From positions 62,001-126,000 of the forward strand of contig JAZAYU010000878.1 of the NCBI GenBank assembly GCA_038501625.1: a DNA stretch of 64,000 bases, written 5' to 3'. A program made the translations under genes and the position numbers. A model generated the notes under the pieces. That model did no database searches, was not told the DNA's origin, and was given only the letters and a program-made list of their open reading frames with translations. Positions 12,166 through 25,324 of this stretch are shown in pieces; within the stretch, counting starts at the first letter, position 1, and every line of letters begins with the position of its first letter. The DNA comes from Corbicula japonica. Its lineage: Eukaryota > Mollusca > Bivalvia > Venerida > Cyrenidae.

Positions 12166-13560
12166 ATTAATACCACTCCATGTCCAGCGGCGTATGGTCC
12201 TCAGATAAAAGAATGGGGTTTCAATAAACGAGAAACAATCGGCGGAACTAAACAGAAAAGTGTTTATTTGGTTTACATAAGTTGGAAAATGATCATTATA
12301 TATATAAAACAATAAGGGGTAACAATAAGTAAGAATGGGAACGTTAAACATTATTCCTTGTATATAAATGAATGTACCAAATCTAACATAAAAGTGTCCG
12401 GCAAAAAATGAAGCGACTCGTCAGGTCGTGACATATTGAAAAAAACGTGTATCTATCATAAGAACCATGTGCAAAAATAAACTTTATTCAATACAGGCAA
12501 TATTCGATGTTTCCCCATGCAATTGATTGTATATATTTTTGAACACGACTGGTGAGTTTTTTATATTACCTTTTAAGGAAATGAAGTGTACAGTGTGGGA
12601 CAATTTTACGCTGACAAAGAGACTATCTGAACGTTGATAGAATTTTTTACAACCTCGCTCGAGTTTTAAATGATCTAAAGTTAATCGCATCAAACACTAT
12701 TCAAAACATCATGCCCTTAAAATATATTTTGAAAATACATATCCTGCATAATATAATATGTCACGATGCTCGCTTTGGGTCAATAGAAAGTATTTATTGA
12801 TTACATGAAAAACGCTTAATATTCGAATATTTTAACAAGTTAAAAAGACAGATTGAGAAGTGGCTGAAATACGATACCAAACTACCTTTCTATTCATTAA
12901 AGAAAAATTATTTAAAACACCGCAAAGTCTCTATTGATCCAAATATTTTAATTAACATCACTTTTGTCAGTCGTTTACAACCAAATGACTGTTATAGACT
13001 GCACCCTCGTATACGCCGAATATAAAAAGTATTATTATACTTCTAAAGTGTTTAGTCACAAGAAAATCAATAATAGTAGCAACTTCTTGTGAATATTATA
13101 TTATAATAAAACATACTGTTCTTTAAGTTATGTCGAACTGAATATCGCATGTTCATATTTAAGTAAATGCTTACATTTCTTTAAAATTAACAGAACAGGT
13201 ATGTGTTATTTCTAAATTTAAATAAAGCAAATCTCATTCGGCAATTCTATTTATCACCGAAAAGAAATGACACAGCATTTACGTGATGCACTGGAAATTT
13301 CGGATTTTTATATACGCCATTTTACTAGAGTTAAAGCAACTCCTCTCAAGAATGAATTTAAAATCAAAACTTAGATGTACAGTACATAAAATTCAACGTT
13401 TCAAATAGGCAGTTTCTACCGAGTCCAGGTTTGAAGCCGGCACCCACCTTTATGATAAAGATATTTAAAAACCGACAATTATCCGGTATATTTTGGAGTT
13501 TGACTGTTTGCGAAGGTTCAGTGCATGAAAACTTGCCGGTTAGGCAATAAGTAGTTTAAA
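12166..13560. other. Intergenic, nothing recognised
   Basis: AT-rich. Open frames of 67 and 69 codons on the minus strand show no known domain. Confidence 0.4.
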
Positions 13561-13561
13561 A

Positions 13562-13850
13562 ATGAAATATGCATATCGGAAAGGGCAACACCCAGATGAC
13601 ACAGCCTATTCATACAACAGAAAAGAAGCGAGGGAAGTAGCGAGCATGGATTATAAAAATGAGCAAGGAAACCAGTCTCAAATCTCAAGCATCTGATTGG
13701 CTGAAATGGCAACCAGTCGCCATTTCAGCCAATCAGATGCTTGAGATTTGAGACTGGTTTCCAAACTCAGCTTTATAACCTCCAGCCCAGTTTGACTAGG
13801 GTTCTATGGTGCACCAACCTCACTCTTGCCCCAACAGATTATAATATGAA
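13562..13850 (+). repeat. Family B copy with a nested full hairpin C
   Basis: The family B head ('aatatgcatatcggaaaggg', 'cacagcctattcatacaac') and tail ('ggtgcaccaacctcac') flank a 133-bp palindrome at about 13651-13783. The palindrome arms include 'aaccagtctcaaatctcaag' and 'catctgattggctgaaatgg', repeated in reverse complement immediately after 'aaccagtc'. This is the best preserved hairpin C in the window. Confidence 0.8.
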
Positions 13851-14220
13851 CAAACAGGTAAAAGTTGTTTTGGTGGATTAGCTCAAACCTAACCATCAAC
13901 TCGATAATGCTGCATGCAAGAGCATACAAACATATAAATTTTTACAGATTCATGTTTTCGAGGCTGGCTTCGTTGTAGGTTTAACATTTCCAATAGTGTA
14001 ATGTTTCAGACAACGCTAATGTTATTATGTGGATTGTAATGAATGCTTACAACACAAGAATGAAATGCAGCTTTGCTTCAAACTTTCACATTTTTCTTAT
14101 TTTTGTCTTAGTTTTGTGTTATGGATTCCTAAAGCGGATGAACATTCAACTATAGGTGTTACGAGGCCTATAAATTGCACTTTCTTTCACTTATTAATCT
14201 CTTAACGCGGTTAAAAGCAT

Positions 14221-14640
14221 AAAAAAAAACGTGTTTTTTTTTATAAAATGATATTGCCACTACTGGGAAGCGAACCCGCACGGCGACAGCACCTAGCCGT
14301 GCAATGCTTATTACGATACCTACTGAGCTTATCTGCACAACATCAAAACCCCGATTAACGTAATCATCAATGCATGACACCGGAAACCTGTTTTAGATAA
14401 CAGTACTGACTATATATACGGGGAGACTTTTTACGGCCGCCACACTGCACAACTTGCATTACTGTGAATTTCAAATGATATTTCATCTACTGGGGAGCGA
14501 ACACGTTGCAGCAATGCAATGCCAATTAAGCTATATATTGATCTAACCGGAACAATCCAAAATAGGTTAATCAGATAACCCCGCTAAACGTAATCATCAC
14601 TGTATGACACGGGGAACCGATTAATTTTATACCCTTTTGC
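14221..14640 (-). repeat. Family T tRNA-like repeat, head-to-tail dimer
   Basis: Two tRNA-like segments on the minus strand, with B-box regions near 14264-14280 ('gggaagcgaacccgc') and 14490-14505 ('ggggagcgaacacg'), repeat with a period of about 226 bp. Between them lies the family body ('cgtaatcatcaatgcatgac', 'ggggagactttttacggccg', 'cactgcacaacttgcattac', 'gtgaatttcaaatgatattt'). The second unit ends at the 'atgacacggggaaccg' block. This dimer shows that the family can exist as tandem units. Confidence 0.72.
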
Positions 14641-14679
14641 CTTCTAGCAGTTATAATTTATCAGAATTGGTAGATATTT

Positions 14680-16160
14680 TACATTTATAAACTATCTGAT
14701 TCCAACGAAATTTGTCAATCTAAAACTATACTAAATGCTATCACTGAAAGTGATAAATACCCCCTCAATACTGCTTTGTCAGAGTATACAGAAATAATGT
14801 TTGCATCTTTGTACCTGATAATGAATAAAATATTCAATAGTTCTCCCCTTAAAAAATAATGGACTGATTCAGAAGAAAAATATGTCTACCACATCGACAC
14901 TTTATGTTGAACACATGATTTCAGTTTCAAGTCAATATCTTGAAAATGTATTGCTTCGCATCACAAGATTTTGTTAATCATTCCCCTACAAATATGGACT
15001 GACCTTCATGAAAAATATGTTACTCTCATCTACACTTCAAGCCGAACATAGTTTTTAAGTTGACGCAATTACCTTGAAAACTGTACCCATAGTTCGCATC
15101 ACAAGATTTTGTTAAATAGTGCTCCGCTCCAAAAAATAATGGACTGATCCATAAGGAATCAATGTCTTGTACATGTATAGTTCATGCCAAATATATGTTT
15201 AAGTTTCAAGTCAATATTTTGAAAACAGGAGAAGTAGTTTGCGTTGTAAGATTTTGTTAAATAATAATCCCTACAAAAATAATGGACTGATCCACAAAAA
15301 GACGTCAATTTAATGCGCACTTCATGCAGAACATATGATTTCAGCTTCAAGTCGACATCTTGAAAACTGTTGAAGTTTGCATAACACGCTTGTGTTAAAT
15401 CATGTCCCTTGCAAAACTAATGGACAGATCCACACGAAAAAGATGTCACGCACATCTTAATTTAATGACAAACATATGTTTAAAGTTTAAAGTTAATATC
15501 TTAAAAAAAACTGTAAAAGAAGTTGACGTCACAAAGTTTTGTTGAATCATGCTCCCATTCAAAAAATAATGGACTGATCCACATGAAAAAATATGTCATG
15601 CAATCTACTCACGAACGTATGTTAAAAGTTTGAAGTAGTTTGCGTCTAAAGATTTTGTTTAATAATGCTCCCCTCCAAAAAATAATGGACTGAATATAAA
15701 AAATATATCGCTTACATGCGCACTTCATGCACAACATATGATTAAGAAAAGTTTCTAGTCAATATCTTGAAAAATGTAGAAGTTTGCATAACATGATCAT
15801 TGTGTTAAATCATGTCTGGTACAAAAAATGGACTTATCCATATGAAAAATATGTCGGCCACATCTACACTTCATGCCGAACAAATATTTTAAACAAAGTT
15901 TCAAGTCAGTATCTTAAAAACTGTAGAATAAGTTTGCGACACAAGATTTTGTTGAATCATGCGCCCCTCCAAAAATGGACTGATCCACATGAGAAAAAAT
16001 ATAGGTCGCGCACATCTACTCACAAACATATTTTTAAAGTTTGAAGTCGATATTTTGAAAACTGTTGATGTAGTTAGTGCCACAGACCAACCACCCAACC
16101 ACCCAACCAACCAACCAACCGAATGCAAACTTCGTTTGCGGGGATATAAAAATTTTCCAT
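14680..16160 (+). mobile_element. Minisatellite-bearing element: nine ~140-bp units, microsatellite, terminal hairpin
   Basis: Nine units are marked by 'aataatggactgatcc' or close variants at about 14861, 14996, 15141, 15283, 15422, 15571, 15687, 15829 and 15977, spaced 116-149 bp. Each carries 'tttcaagtcaatatcttgaa', 'aaactgtagaag' and 'cacaagattttgttaaatca'. The array ends in an ACCA/ACCC microsatellite (16084-16121) and then 'gcaaacttcgtttgcgggg', a hairpin-like terminus. From memory, a head followed by core tandem repeats, a tetranucleotide microsatellite and a short 3' hairpin is the layout of bivalve 'pearl' elements, later placed among Helentron-associated elements. The 5' edge is approximate. 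Confidence 0.7.
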
Positions 16161-16749
16161 GACCTGGGTTTTATACAACGCCACTCATATAATACAATAC
16201 TTAATTGTCCGTTTAACATGTTTAAGAAAACCCAGAATACACGTAAAGCTTCATTGGTGATGATGTCGCTATTAGCATTCGTTTCAAAGAATACTTTATT
16301 CAACCCCAAAAGTTTTACATTCGTACAGTGTAATGGCCTTTTTCAATGACGATGAAAAACGAGAAAAACTTTTCCTAAATGATTGATTAATTTCGGCTAT
16401 ATTAACAGTTTCTATATAAATACGAGTTAAAGCAAATATCCATATTTTTCTAACTACATGTGTGATTTACATTAAAACGGGTAGCTAAGCCCAAGCTTAC
16501 AGTTTTTACAAGTATTTAATTATACTTGATCTATTCAAATACAACATGATGGCAGCATATTCGTCGTGATATATTGTAAAAAAACTTTATATCGTCTTTC
16601 AATGAATTGAAAATAATCTTTATTTTTTTTTACGTGAAAAGAAGCTGTCATCTGTTTGATGTAGGGTTAAACCTCAAGCCCTTAATGCCTGACAAAATGC
16701 GTTGATATAGATTATAGACTCAAGATAACGTTGTTGTTATAATAATGCT
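16161..16749. other. Intergenic, nothing recognised
   Basis: No exon-like or repeat-family signal that I can support. Confidence 0.4.
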
Positions 16750-17215
16750 TACCGTCAAACAGACGCGCATCAAATACAAAATTAATGCCGACCTTTTCAT
16801 ATTATTCGGCATCATTGTTACAACAACGTCTGTACCTTGGTGTAAAGAGAGGATCATATATTCAAATACGTCGACATTCGCATGTAATTCAACATTATTA
16901 TACAACAATGTTTACCTCGTCATAAAGACAAGCATCATATCTATTTCGAATTTTCATATAATTCGGCCTCTTATTTACGTAATTACTTACCTTATCATAC
17001 ATATGAGCATCATATATACGCTAATTCAGACCTTCTTATATTATTCGGCATCGTTTTATCGTTCAATATTCAAATTAGTAAAGACGAGCATCATATATAC
17101 GTTAATGCAGACCTTATATTATAGGCATCGTTTAACGTTCAGGGTGAAGACGAGCATCTTATATTACATCCATGTCGGCCTTTTAAGTACAAAAATCACC
17201 ATCATATAAACTCTT
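16750..17215. repeat. Degenerate ~75-bp tandem repeat, about six units
   Basis: Units begin near 16760, 16850, 16928, 17003, 17081 and 17147. They share 'gacgagcatcatatatacg', 'ttaatgcagacctt' and 'atattattcggcatcgtt' with many substitutions. Near-multiple-of-three spacing keeps one frame open for 154 codons (16745-17209), and that translation repeats a KTSIIYTL-type segment. The frame is a by-product of the repeat, not evidence of a protein. Confidence 0.7.
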
Positions 17216-20200
17216 CGAAACAGGTGTATCGGGCCATTTGAACTTTTTAACGATAATTGTTACATTTTTATTGAAAGTCCATGCTCGATAAATGTGCTCG
17301 AAAAGTAACAAAACAATTCTTTCGAAAAACTGAATAAAATATCTAGGGATCGGCACATATTAGCCTTATAACACAGACAAGTTACGTCAAGTACATGTAC
17401 GTTGCATTGATAAACTGAAACTAATTGTCAGTAGTTATCGTATAATATTTCAATGTTTTCAATGGCAAAGTGAGACAGTCTGTTTAAACTGGTTAAAATT
17501 GTAAGCCCTCCGGATTCAATTCAGATATTGTAACACGTTATGCAAATTGAGGTACATTTGTACTCATTCACATAACGAAAAAAATAAACTTGAGAAAAAT
17601 GGTCCAGGTATACAAAAAGGCTACTGAAATAATTTGATTGTACAGTGCGTTATCGATAATTTGACATGTCATGTGACTAGCAAGTTGATAATAATATTAG
17701 AATTAACTGTGCAATCATTGCTGTCGATCTGTCATATTTTGTTATGAAACAGACTTTATGTCATCTCTTCCTTCAAACATCAAGATGATATTATATCAGC
17801 TAAAGCAATAACTCGCTGTATCTTGACTATCTTTAATAGTCGATAATAACCATTGATATATATGCTAATGGACAAAGTTTTGTCCGGTAGGAAGATTGGA
17901 ACTTTTTGCATGCCAATAATCAACACATTATTTTACCCGCAGTTGTGGCTCAAATAATGAAATTCTTTTTTCATTGTATGCATAGAATGTCCTCTTTCCA
18001 TTGACACTAAACTCATACCGGAAGAGTGATGTGGAGTTTAGATTTCACGCTTTCAAAAGATATTATGGAAAACCGTACCGGAGAAGACTTTTGTCCATAA
18101 GTATATATCTCGTCAATAAACTAAACCCTATTACACTTCAGATTATAAAGCAAAGTATGATAGCACCTCGGTTATCACCTTATCACCACTTGTCTAACAT
18201 TTTAAGTAATGCTATTATTATGTTTTAACTGAAACGATTTCGAGCAGATTCCTTTGTGAATATGCAAATGTTATGATCAGAAAAAGAGAACAATACTAGT
18301 CAGTAAGTTCTATATAGTAAACGTTTGTTTTTTGCAGACAAAACAAGTCGCAACATAGTAAAAGTCAAATGCATGCAATATGCAGATACTTCTAGCGTGA
18401 AGTTTATTTCGGAAACTTTAAATCTTGAAATGTATTTATAAATATGCTTTGTTTTTATGGAAAATTATTTTTACTTTTTATAATTTTGTGTTTTTTTAAA
18501 AGTGCCAAAAAGTGATATTTCATAGACAAAATGTGCGAACTTCAAGATTTTGTTATTGTTAATTGACAATAACTGCTGCATTGAAACTATATACGTCAAA
18601 TGCTGGAAAACAGCGTTTAAAGTTTACTTTTGTTACTGAACTTCAGAGTGAATTAATACTTTTTCACGATTATTTTAACAGTAGCGTACGACATAAACTC
18701 AATAAGATGAATATTTCAGTAGTTAACATTAATATTTTTTAAGCAAGCTTTGACATAAAGCTGTTTGTTATAGTCTAATATACGACACTCGATTAGTGTA
18801 GTACAATCGCTCAACGGCAGTGTCTTTTTTATTTTTTCAGTCGTTTGTTGACATATCACTTCATCTCTCAAACTTTGTCAGTTTATAGTTGCACACAATA
18901 CCTCAGCTAGACAGACCATTATTTAGAATCGCTGGAAATATGATTTTAATTACTTGTTAATGTATTAGATATAAAAAAAAAATGCATAGCCAGAAAGAGT
19001 ATTCGATGCAATATTTCTGTTTCTGCTTTTCAACATTTATGTCAAACGTCTTTTTATAATATTTGGGCCGTTTTTCAAGAGTAAATAAAATAGTTCATAA
19101 AAAGATTAATGTACTGGCGTCAATAGAAGGTTACCACTTTTATAATTATAGCTTAAAACAGAAACCATTCGGTAAGGAAAACTAGCATTATTTCAACCTT
19201 GCAATTTCCGTTAACTTATTGTCTTGATCAGTTTTTTTCTGCTGCGATTTGAACGCACGAAATTTGATAGAAATAATAAAATCAACCTGACACAATTATA
19301 TCACAGCAGAATGGAAAACATGTTACAGCTTTTCTTACTTTTTCGTCGCGTCACGGAAATTTTAATTTACCCAGAAATTTAAAGTTTCCAATATTTTAAG
19401 ACACATTCTGAAGTTTAGTTCGTCTTACTTTGAAAATGTTTTAGCAGACGGCTGTCGAGAACATTTGATGAGAATCGGAAAATGACTCAATGGTGACAAT
19501 ACCGGTACTGTGTTCCTGATATTGATCATAGTGTTTGTTAAAAATTTCGTCAGAAATGATAACCCATTTACCTGGGTGCGTATCCTCACCGTCAAGGCGG
19601 CAGAGATACTATATATTTATTTGAAAGCCATTAATATTTTTTTCAGTCAGTTACAGCATGCAATCATTATTACCAAAGTCGATACTTTCTTTCGACGGGG
19701 ACTATATATAACAATAGAAATCGTGCAATATTTGATTCAAAACAAATGAGCTATGAAGCGCGCCAGATGGAATACTACAACACATGAAACCACTCTCGCA
19801 CCCATATCTACAGTTTGTTTTATACATATCTAAATCCAGACGACTATTACAGAAATGTAAGAGCAAGCAACATAATTCAGGTTACTGCTGATAAATAATG
19901 AGATATATAACTACACAAATGATAACCGACACGATTGATTTTACGCAAAGGTTAACCCATCATAGATGTATGAAATCGAGGTTGATGCACCTTATCCCCG
20001 GTCTGATCCAATTTTGTACCTACAGTACACCCTTTGAAATAGTTTGTCTTTTTCACAAATTCATGCTCCATTTCTCTTTCTCTCTTCCTGTTTGCTTTAT
20101 GGAGACAATGAAGTCTTTGTGTCATATGTTCCTATTATGTGTAAAGCATATTTACAACAATGTTCAAACTATTAATAAACAGTTTTTGATTATTTTATGC

Positions 20201-20427
20201 TCCAGTATATTGATTTTTACGGAAGGCGAAAAGAAAAGACATTAATTTGGAAGTTTCTTAATGGGAAAACAAGTTGATATATTTTATTCTGGCGTGCATA
20301 AAAATTTGATACACATTTTATTAATCTCACTGTACTGATCATATTCAAAATATTAGTATACACGAAATCAATTGACCAATGGAGAATGCATGTACAGCAT
20401 TAATCTATGATTAAGGGGTTATGCGGA
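17216..20427. other. Intergenic, nothing recognised
   Basis: About 3.2 kb of AT-rich sequence. The longest frame (19898-20245, 115 codons) has no domain I recognise, is not bracketed by splice signals and lacks a coding-like composition. I found no repeat family member here. Confidence 0.4.
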
Positions 20428-20535
20428 GTGAGCAGTTATAAGCATTTCCATTACTGCCTATGAACATGCTCAATAAAAACGAACCTGGAATATGTTCATA
20501 TGTGTCGTGTTCGGAGGCCTTCAAAAGTTCCTTTT
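20428..20535 (-). mobile_element. Half MITE-A at the left edge of duplication unit 1
   Basis: 'gtgagcagttataagcattt', 'ccattactgcctatgaacat', 'catatgtgtcgtgttcggag' and 'gccttcaaaagttcc' are the reverse complement of the MITE-A terminal arm. The opposite arm is missing: the sequence to the left (before 20428) is unrelated. The 128-codon minus-strand frame at 20411-20797 starts outside and runs into this repeat. Confidence 0.7.
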
Positions 20536-21727
20536 TCATATATTTTAAATTTCCAATACTAAGTATATTTTCTGCAGACTGCAAATCAATGGAGAAACAC
20601 ATCTTATTTTTAATCTCAGTAGTATTTCCATTCGTTGTAAAGATAACATGAAATCTTACTAAAATTGGGTTGTGAAAACCGTAACACATATAAAAGATCA
20701 GTTCGGAGTTTTTAAACAGATGTCTAGGTTGATATACAATTGGACCGATTTGAAAATAAAAATGTATTTTCCAGGCTGCGTATTGTAAAATGTACATAAC
20801 TGAGAAAATATATAATATTAGTTTTCTTAATGTTAATAGTATTAAATTTCAATGATTATCAGCACGAGCTTTTTGCTGTCAATAAAGAAGCGATTAAAAC
20901 ACAGATTTCGCTCTGAAAATGAACATTTTTAAATGCATAAGATGAACCTGTATCATAATTGCTTTTCAAACCTTTTGCACCATTAATAAATCAAAGTCCT
21001 CCAGTTTGCAAATATTCAAAATTTTTGCACCATATATCAATCAAAATCCGCCCTTTTTGCAAATATCAAAGCTATACAAGATGTGCGCAGTGATATAGAA
21101 TGCAATTATTGTTCCGTTTTGTAAGCCGAATATTTCCGCTATGAATGCAAAAGAAATGTCTTTCAATTTTGTAATAAAAGTCGAAATACAAAATACAGTA
21201 TCAACTCTTCAAATCTATGCATGCAATCTCTTATAATGTGACATTCACCAGACAGTTTGTTCCGCATTCTTTAAGAAAGTTTCAAGTGACTAAATCTAGG
21301 CTTGTCGGTTTGTCCTTACTGACCGGTCTCCTTGAATCGATGACTTATTTAACCACATACAGAGCGAGAGGAAGAACGTTCAAGTTCTATTTAGAGCTTT
21401 CTCTGTCACAATGGTAGATACATATTGTAAGCGACACCATTTAATTTAGTAAATACTTACATGTACCACCGACCGCCCCCCCTACGGTCTCGATACATAT
21501 GATTTGAATTGGAAAGTAAGTTCGTGAATAAAAAGGTGTCTAATACGCCCAAAATGTTCGCCTACTAAATGAAGCTGATTTCAATAATCACACTTTACAG
21601 TATTAAGTATAATTTTTATGTGAACATAATTTGTTTTGAGATTAAAGATGAAAATTATTCAGAAATTAAAAGGTTTTTTATCTTAAAAAATATTACTGTT
21701 TAAACCTAGTAAAAAATTCATTCAAAG

Positions 21728-21858
21728 ACTGAATTGATATTTTTTCATTTGGTATGAAAACAGAATGAGTTGTTTAAAGTGTGTGAAGCCCGAAGGGCTT
21801 CTAGTGTATTTTAAACAATCCGACAGTGTTAACATACCAAAATGAAAATATATCGATT
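21728..21858. repeat. Palindrome with a GC-rich tip
   Basis: 'gaattgatattttttcattt' to the left is answered by 'aaaatgaaaatatatcgatt' to the right, and 'gttgtttaaagtgtgtgaag' by 'cttctagtgtattttaaac'. The tip is the perfect hairpin 'gaagcccgaagggcttc' (about 21786-21802). The right half is absent from the equivalent place in unit 2 (about 30416-30471), where a TTAA element lies instead. Confidence 0.7.
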
Positions 21859-22780
21859 CAATCCCTAAATAAATTATCTTACTGACTGTTAGGTTTAGGG
21901 AGTTACATTTTATAAAAATTAAAACCTTTAAGTCCTTTTAAACCTTCAAACATCAATTCGATCTTAATATTTACAAATATAAATACATTTATTAAATAAA
22001 TACATAAACTATGAGAAGAATTCGAGATATTACGGTTTTTTCGAATGGTTGTTAGAACAGCCAAATTGGCGCAATAAAGGGATTCCCGCTTTTTCGCATC
22101 AACTCGTGATAAAGCGTGCGTGCTCGGCGACGTCACCACGTCAAAACATTGTGCAACGTCCAATACATTTTGAACGATTCTGCTGAAACCACGCCTTTTA
22201 AAGTAAAACGTCACACTGTTTACCATTAGAAATTATCATTCGTTAGATAAATAAGACTTCGTCGTAGAGGACGGAGTTGAAGTTTTAACATTGTCTATTA
22301 GTAAGAATCACAATACAAAAGCTTTAAAACGCCAGCGGGTAATGAAAGGAGTAATTTGGGCTTAATAGTTCAATTTTTGGACATTAAAAATCTAGCTGTT
22401 TTCGGTCCTCCTGGGGACGGATAGCAATTGGATTGAACATAAATATTAGCTTGATAAAAGTGCATTTCAAAATAGCAATATATTTGAGAATTTAGAGATT
22501 GAATTCGTGCATGTATTGAATCATCTCTGTTTACATGAAAGTCTATACATACTGAAAGTCACGATGTTCATTCATAAGAGTACCTTGAAGTCACGATGTT
22601 TATTCATAAGTCTTAGAGTACCTTTTTTGATTAATTGTCCGATAAGAGGTAAGATAAGATTCAGAAATGAATTCACAGAAGTATTTTTTTATTTATCGTC
22701 CTATTATTGCTGAAATATGATCTTTGACTGAATTTTGGCATTAAATTAAAATCATCCCATAATGAAGATAAATATTAACA

Positions 22781-23010
22781 TAAACGAAACATCACATACA
22801 GAGGGTACAGTCTTCCCACAAAGCCAAACGTCAAATAGGAAAAGAGACCACGAGTTAATACATTGTTAAATTTCAATATAATCACTACAACCAAGAGACA
22901 AACATATGAGAGAGAGATAGAGAGAGAAATAGCGAGAGATAGAAAGATAGCGAGAGAAACAGCCAGACAAACAGATGGACAGACCGTCCGGCAGGCATGC
23001 AAGCAGATAG
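22781..23010. repeat. Family B head fused to a GA-rich low-complexity tract
   Basis: 'gaaacatcacatacagaggg' and 'cttcccacaaagccaaac' mark a diverged family B head. It is followed by a gagagata-type purine tract (about 22905-22970) and 'gacagaccgtccggcaggca'. The same fusion occurs in unit 2 at 31715-31945, so it predates the duplication. Confidence 0.6.
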
Positions 23011-23929
23011 AAAATATATAAAAGAAGAACTAGTTTGGAGTAACTGGATGTTTTCTACTTGATAATTATTAAGTACTTTAACATAAAACATGTTTTACAA
23101 AGATTTTTGGTTTCAAATTTATAGATAAATCATAAAACATCAGGCCTTAGTCATTTAAAATAAAAGAAGGGTAAAGACAGTTACAAAATTAACACAAAAT
23201 CACGAGCAAAATCAATACACAATAGCTACTCACATTATGTTTTATAAACAGTATTCAAGGCAAACAAAAATATCATTTCGTATGCGATAAGCATCCCCAA
23301 AAATTACACATTTTAAGAATAGTACACTTCATTAGAAAACATAAGGTCTTTAAATATCTTTGAAGAAAATCACAATGTGGTGCCTAAATATGTTATTCTT
23401 ATTTCAGAATATCAAGTATACAATTACACTTATAACCACTCTTAATCTTCTCTGATTACAAATTTTCAAAACTGATTTTCTCTATTTATATTTTTATATC
23501 GACCTACGTTTATTAATTTTAAGAGACTGTGAACTTTAATATATACAGCTTAGTAGCCTTAACGAATACTTGTTTATAAAATAACCTAATCTTCAAAGAC
23601 AAACATTTTTTTAAGCTGTTAAAGTACCCTCTTCCAAGTCTTCTAGAAAACTCATTAATACAATACAGTAGTCATCGAGCGTGAGTTTTATAAGTTGTTT
23701 GACAATCGATGTAAAATAAATAAGTTTAAACTAAACTATATGCGTATAGTTTCTTTTACTAGGGCATGTACATAACATATCTCCGACGCGCGTGAATGGT
23801 GCGATTACTCTGTAAGGCATTTGATATCAATTGCCAAGCGAAATCGTATGATGTATGTAGCTGTCATCTTAATACCGCAATTTTATCAATGTGTGTCCAA
23901 TATAACGCCGACTACTGTCATAGACATAT

Positions 23930-25045
23930 AGAATATTAGGTTACTGTCTTACCAAGCTTGAATTTATTAGGCGAGTTGGAGAAAAATATACAGGGCTCGG
24001 CAGAGCCTCGCCCTGTATATTTTTCGAAGACGAGCCTAATAAATTCAAGCTTGGTGAAGACAGTAACCTAATATTATATTTATCCTATTACCACTACCTA
24101 TTTTTCACTTTTGTTTTCGCTTGAAAGAAATTTTTCCTTGATTTTAAAAAGAATGAACATCTGTTGTTGGCGTATGAATACATCTGTCCTGGAGACAATT
24201 CTGTTAAAAGTCGGCCATTTTGTTTAAATTGTTTTCACTTTTATAGGCTATGTGTAGAGAATACTGAAATATCAAAGAAATATGAGGGGTGTCTTTTAGA
24301 ATTTTAAACAAAAATAATTTTGCAAAAACCATTGGGAACAGTCGACAAACCTCTCATCATAAACAGCGGGTTTACGGGTCGTAGGCTTCCAACATGTCCA
24401 ACGTGCAACATCCAGTTTCTACTTTTTCCAGCTGACTAGCCTACTTGGCAAAAAGCTAGTCTCTGTATTTCCTTGTCCAAAAGAATAGTCTTTATTTTTT
24501 CCCTTCTTCAGTCTGTTGAAATTTAACACCAGCAACAAAGCCATTTCAGTTTTTTTTATTTCGAAACCGAAATGGCCTAGACGCAGGCATTGAATCGGGA
24601 TTTCTTATCTTCAAGCATATAAATCCATCAGCACAGAAAAAGCAACAATTTAAACACATTTTAGTGTAATACAATCCAAAAAATATGTCCGAAATTGATT
24701 ACACACTTGTCATGCCGGAAAGAATAGTGATCTCGAAAATGACGTCAGTTTTAATTACAGTGGCTCCTGTTTCAAGCGGATTATAATAATAGATAATATA
24801 GACTCTCTCGTAGTACAAATGGGACTCTCTCGTAGTGCAAATGGTTCCTTCTCTGATAAAGAACTTGCAAAAAGAGTAGCGTGAGTTCCAGGTCAAGTTT
24901 TAGCAAGTATTTTGTGTATCGGAAAACTAGGTCAAAAGTAGTTCCGAACCTGCCTAATAAAGCTTGGGTGCCGTATAAACGTCAAGTTTACACGGCAGGC
25001 CGATTTTCGCGAAATAAATGGGTAGTGGTAGGATAAATACACATT
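23930..25045. mobile_element. 1.1-kb insertion private to unit 1, with a strong hairpin at its left end
   Basis: Unit 2 lacks this block: 'actattgtcaatttatg' (about 33041) is soon followed there by 'ttattggttttcagtg' (about 33078). The left part (23933-24074) is a near-perfect 142-bp palindrome whose tip is 'ggctcggcagagcc'. It is followed by a 22-bp terminal-type repeat 'tatttatcctattaccac' (24078), answered in inverse by 'gtggtaggataaata' at 25024-25038. A block near 24953 ('cctaataaagcttgg') repeats a piece of the palindrome arm. It contains direct repeats of 'gactctctcgtagt' near 24800-24830. No coding capacity; class unknown. Confidence 0.7.
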
Positions 25046-25149
25046 ATTTGTTTTCGGTGAAATGGCAATTTCGTGGGTAACTGAATTCATTGTTTTCAAT
25101 TTCTTAATGTCGTATTTACTTACTAATATTAAAGAATATTTAATTTAGA

Positions 25150-25260
25150 CGTGAAATTCGCGGATCCTGGATCTTCACCCAAAGTCCACGAAAATTAGAA
25201 CCACACGTAAATTCGTGGAACGTGGATCTTCACACAAACGCCACGAAAATTAGAACCAAT
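25150..25260. repeat. Two-copy 54-bp direct repeat
   Basis: 'ggatcttcacccaaagtcca' with 'cgaaaattagaaccaca' is followed by a second copy, 'ggatcttcacacaaacgcca' with 'cgaaaattagaaccaat'. Unit 2 keeps the same pair at 33180-33283. Confidence 0.75.
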
Positions 25261-25324
25261 CGAATATTCATTAATTGTTTGTTTTTTGTGTATTTTCCAC
25301 ACTACGTGAACTATTGTAAAACAT

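Noticed and set aside
14680..16090. Conserved coding exons suggested by regular ~140-bp spacing
   Set aside because: The units are AT-rich, contain stops in all frames and vary in length by non-multiples of three. This is a minisatellite.
16745..17209. 154-codon plus-strand open frame
   Set aside because: It is produced by a degenerate ~75-bp tandem repeat whose spacing is close to a multiple of three. It has no domain, no splice signals and biased AT-rich composition.
20411..20797. 128-codon minus-strand open frame
   Set aside because: Its C-terminal part is the antisense of a MITE-A arm, and its homologue in the second duplication unit (near 29100-29500) is broken, so no selection for coding is visible.
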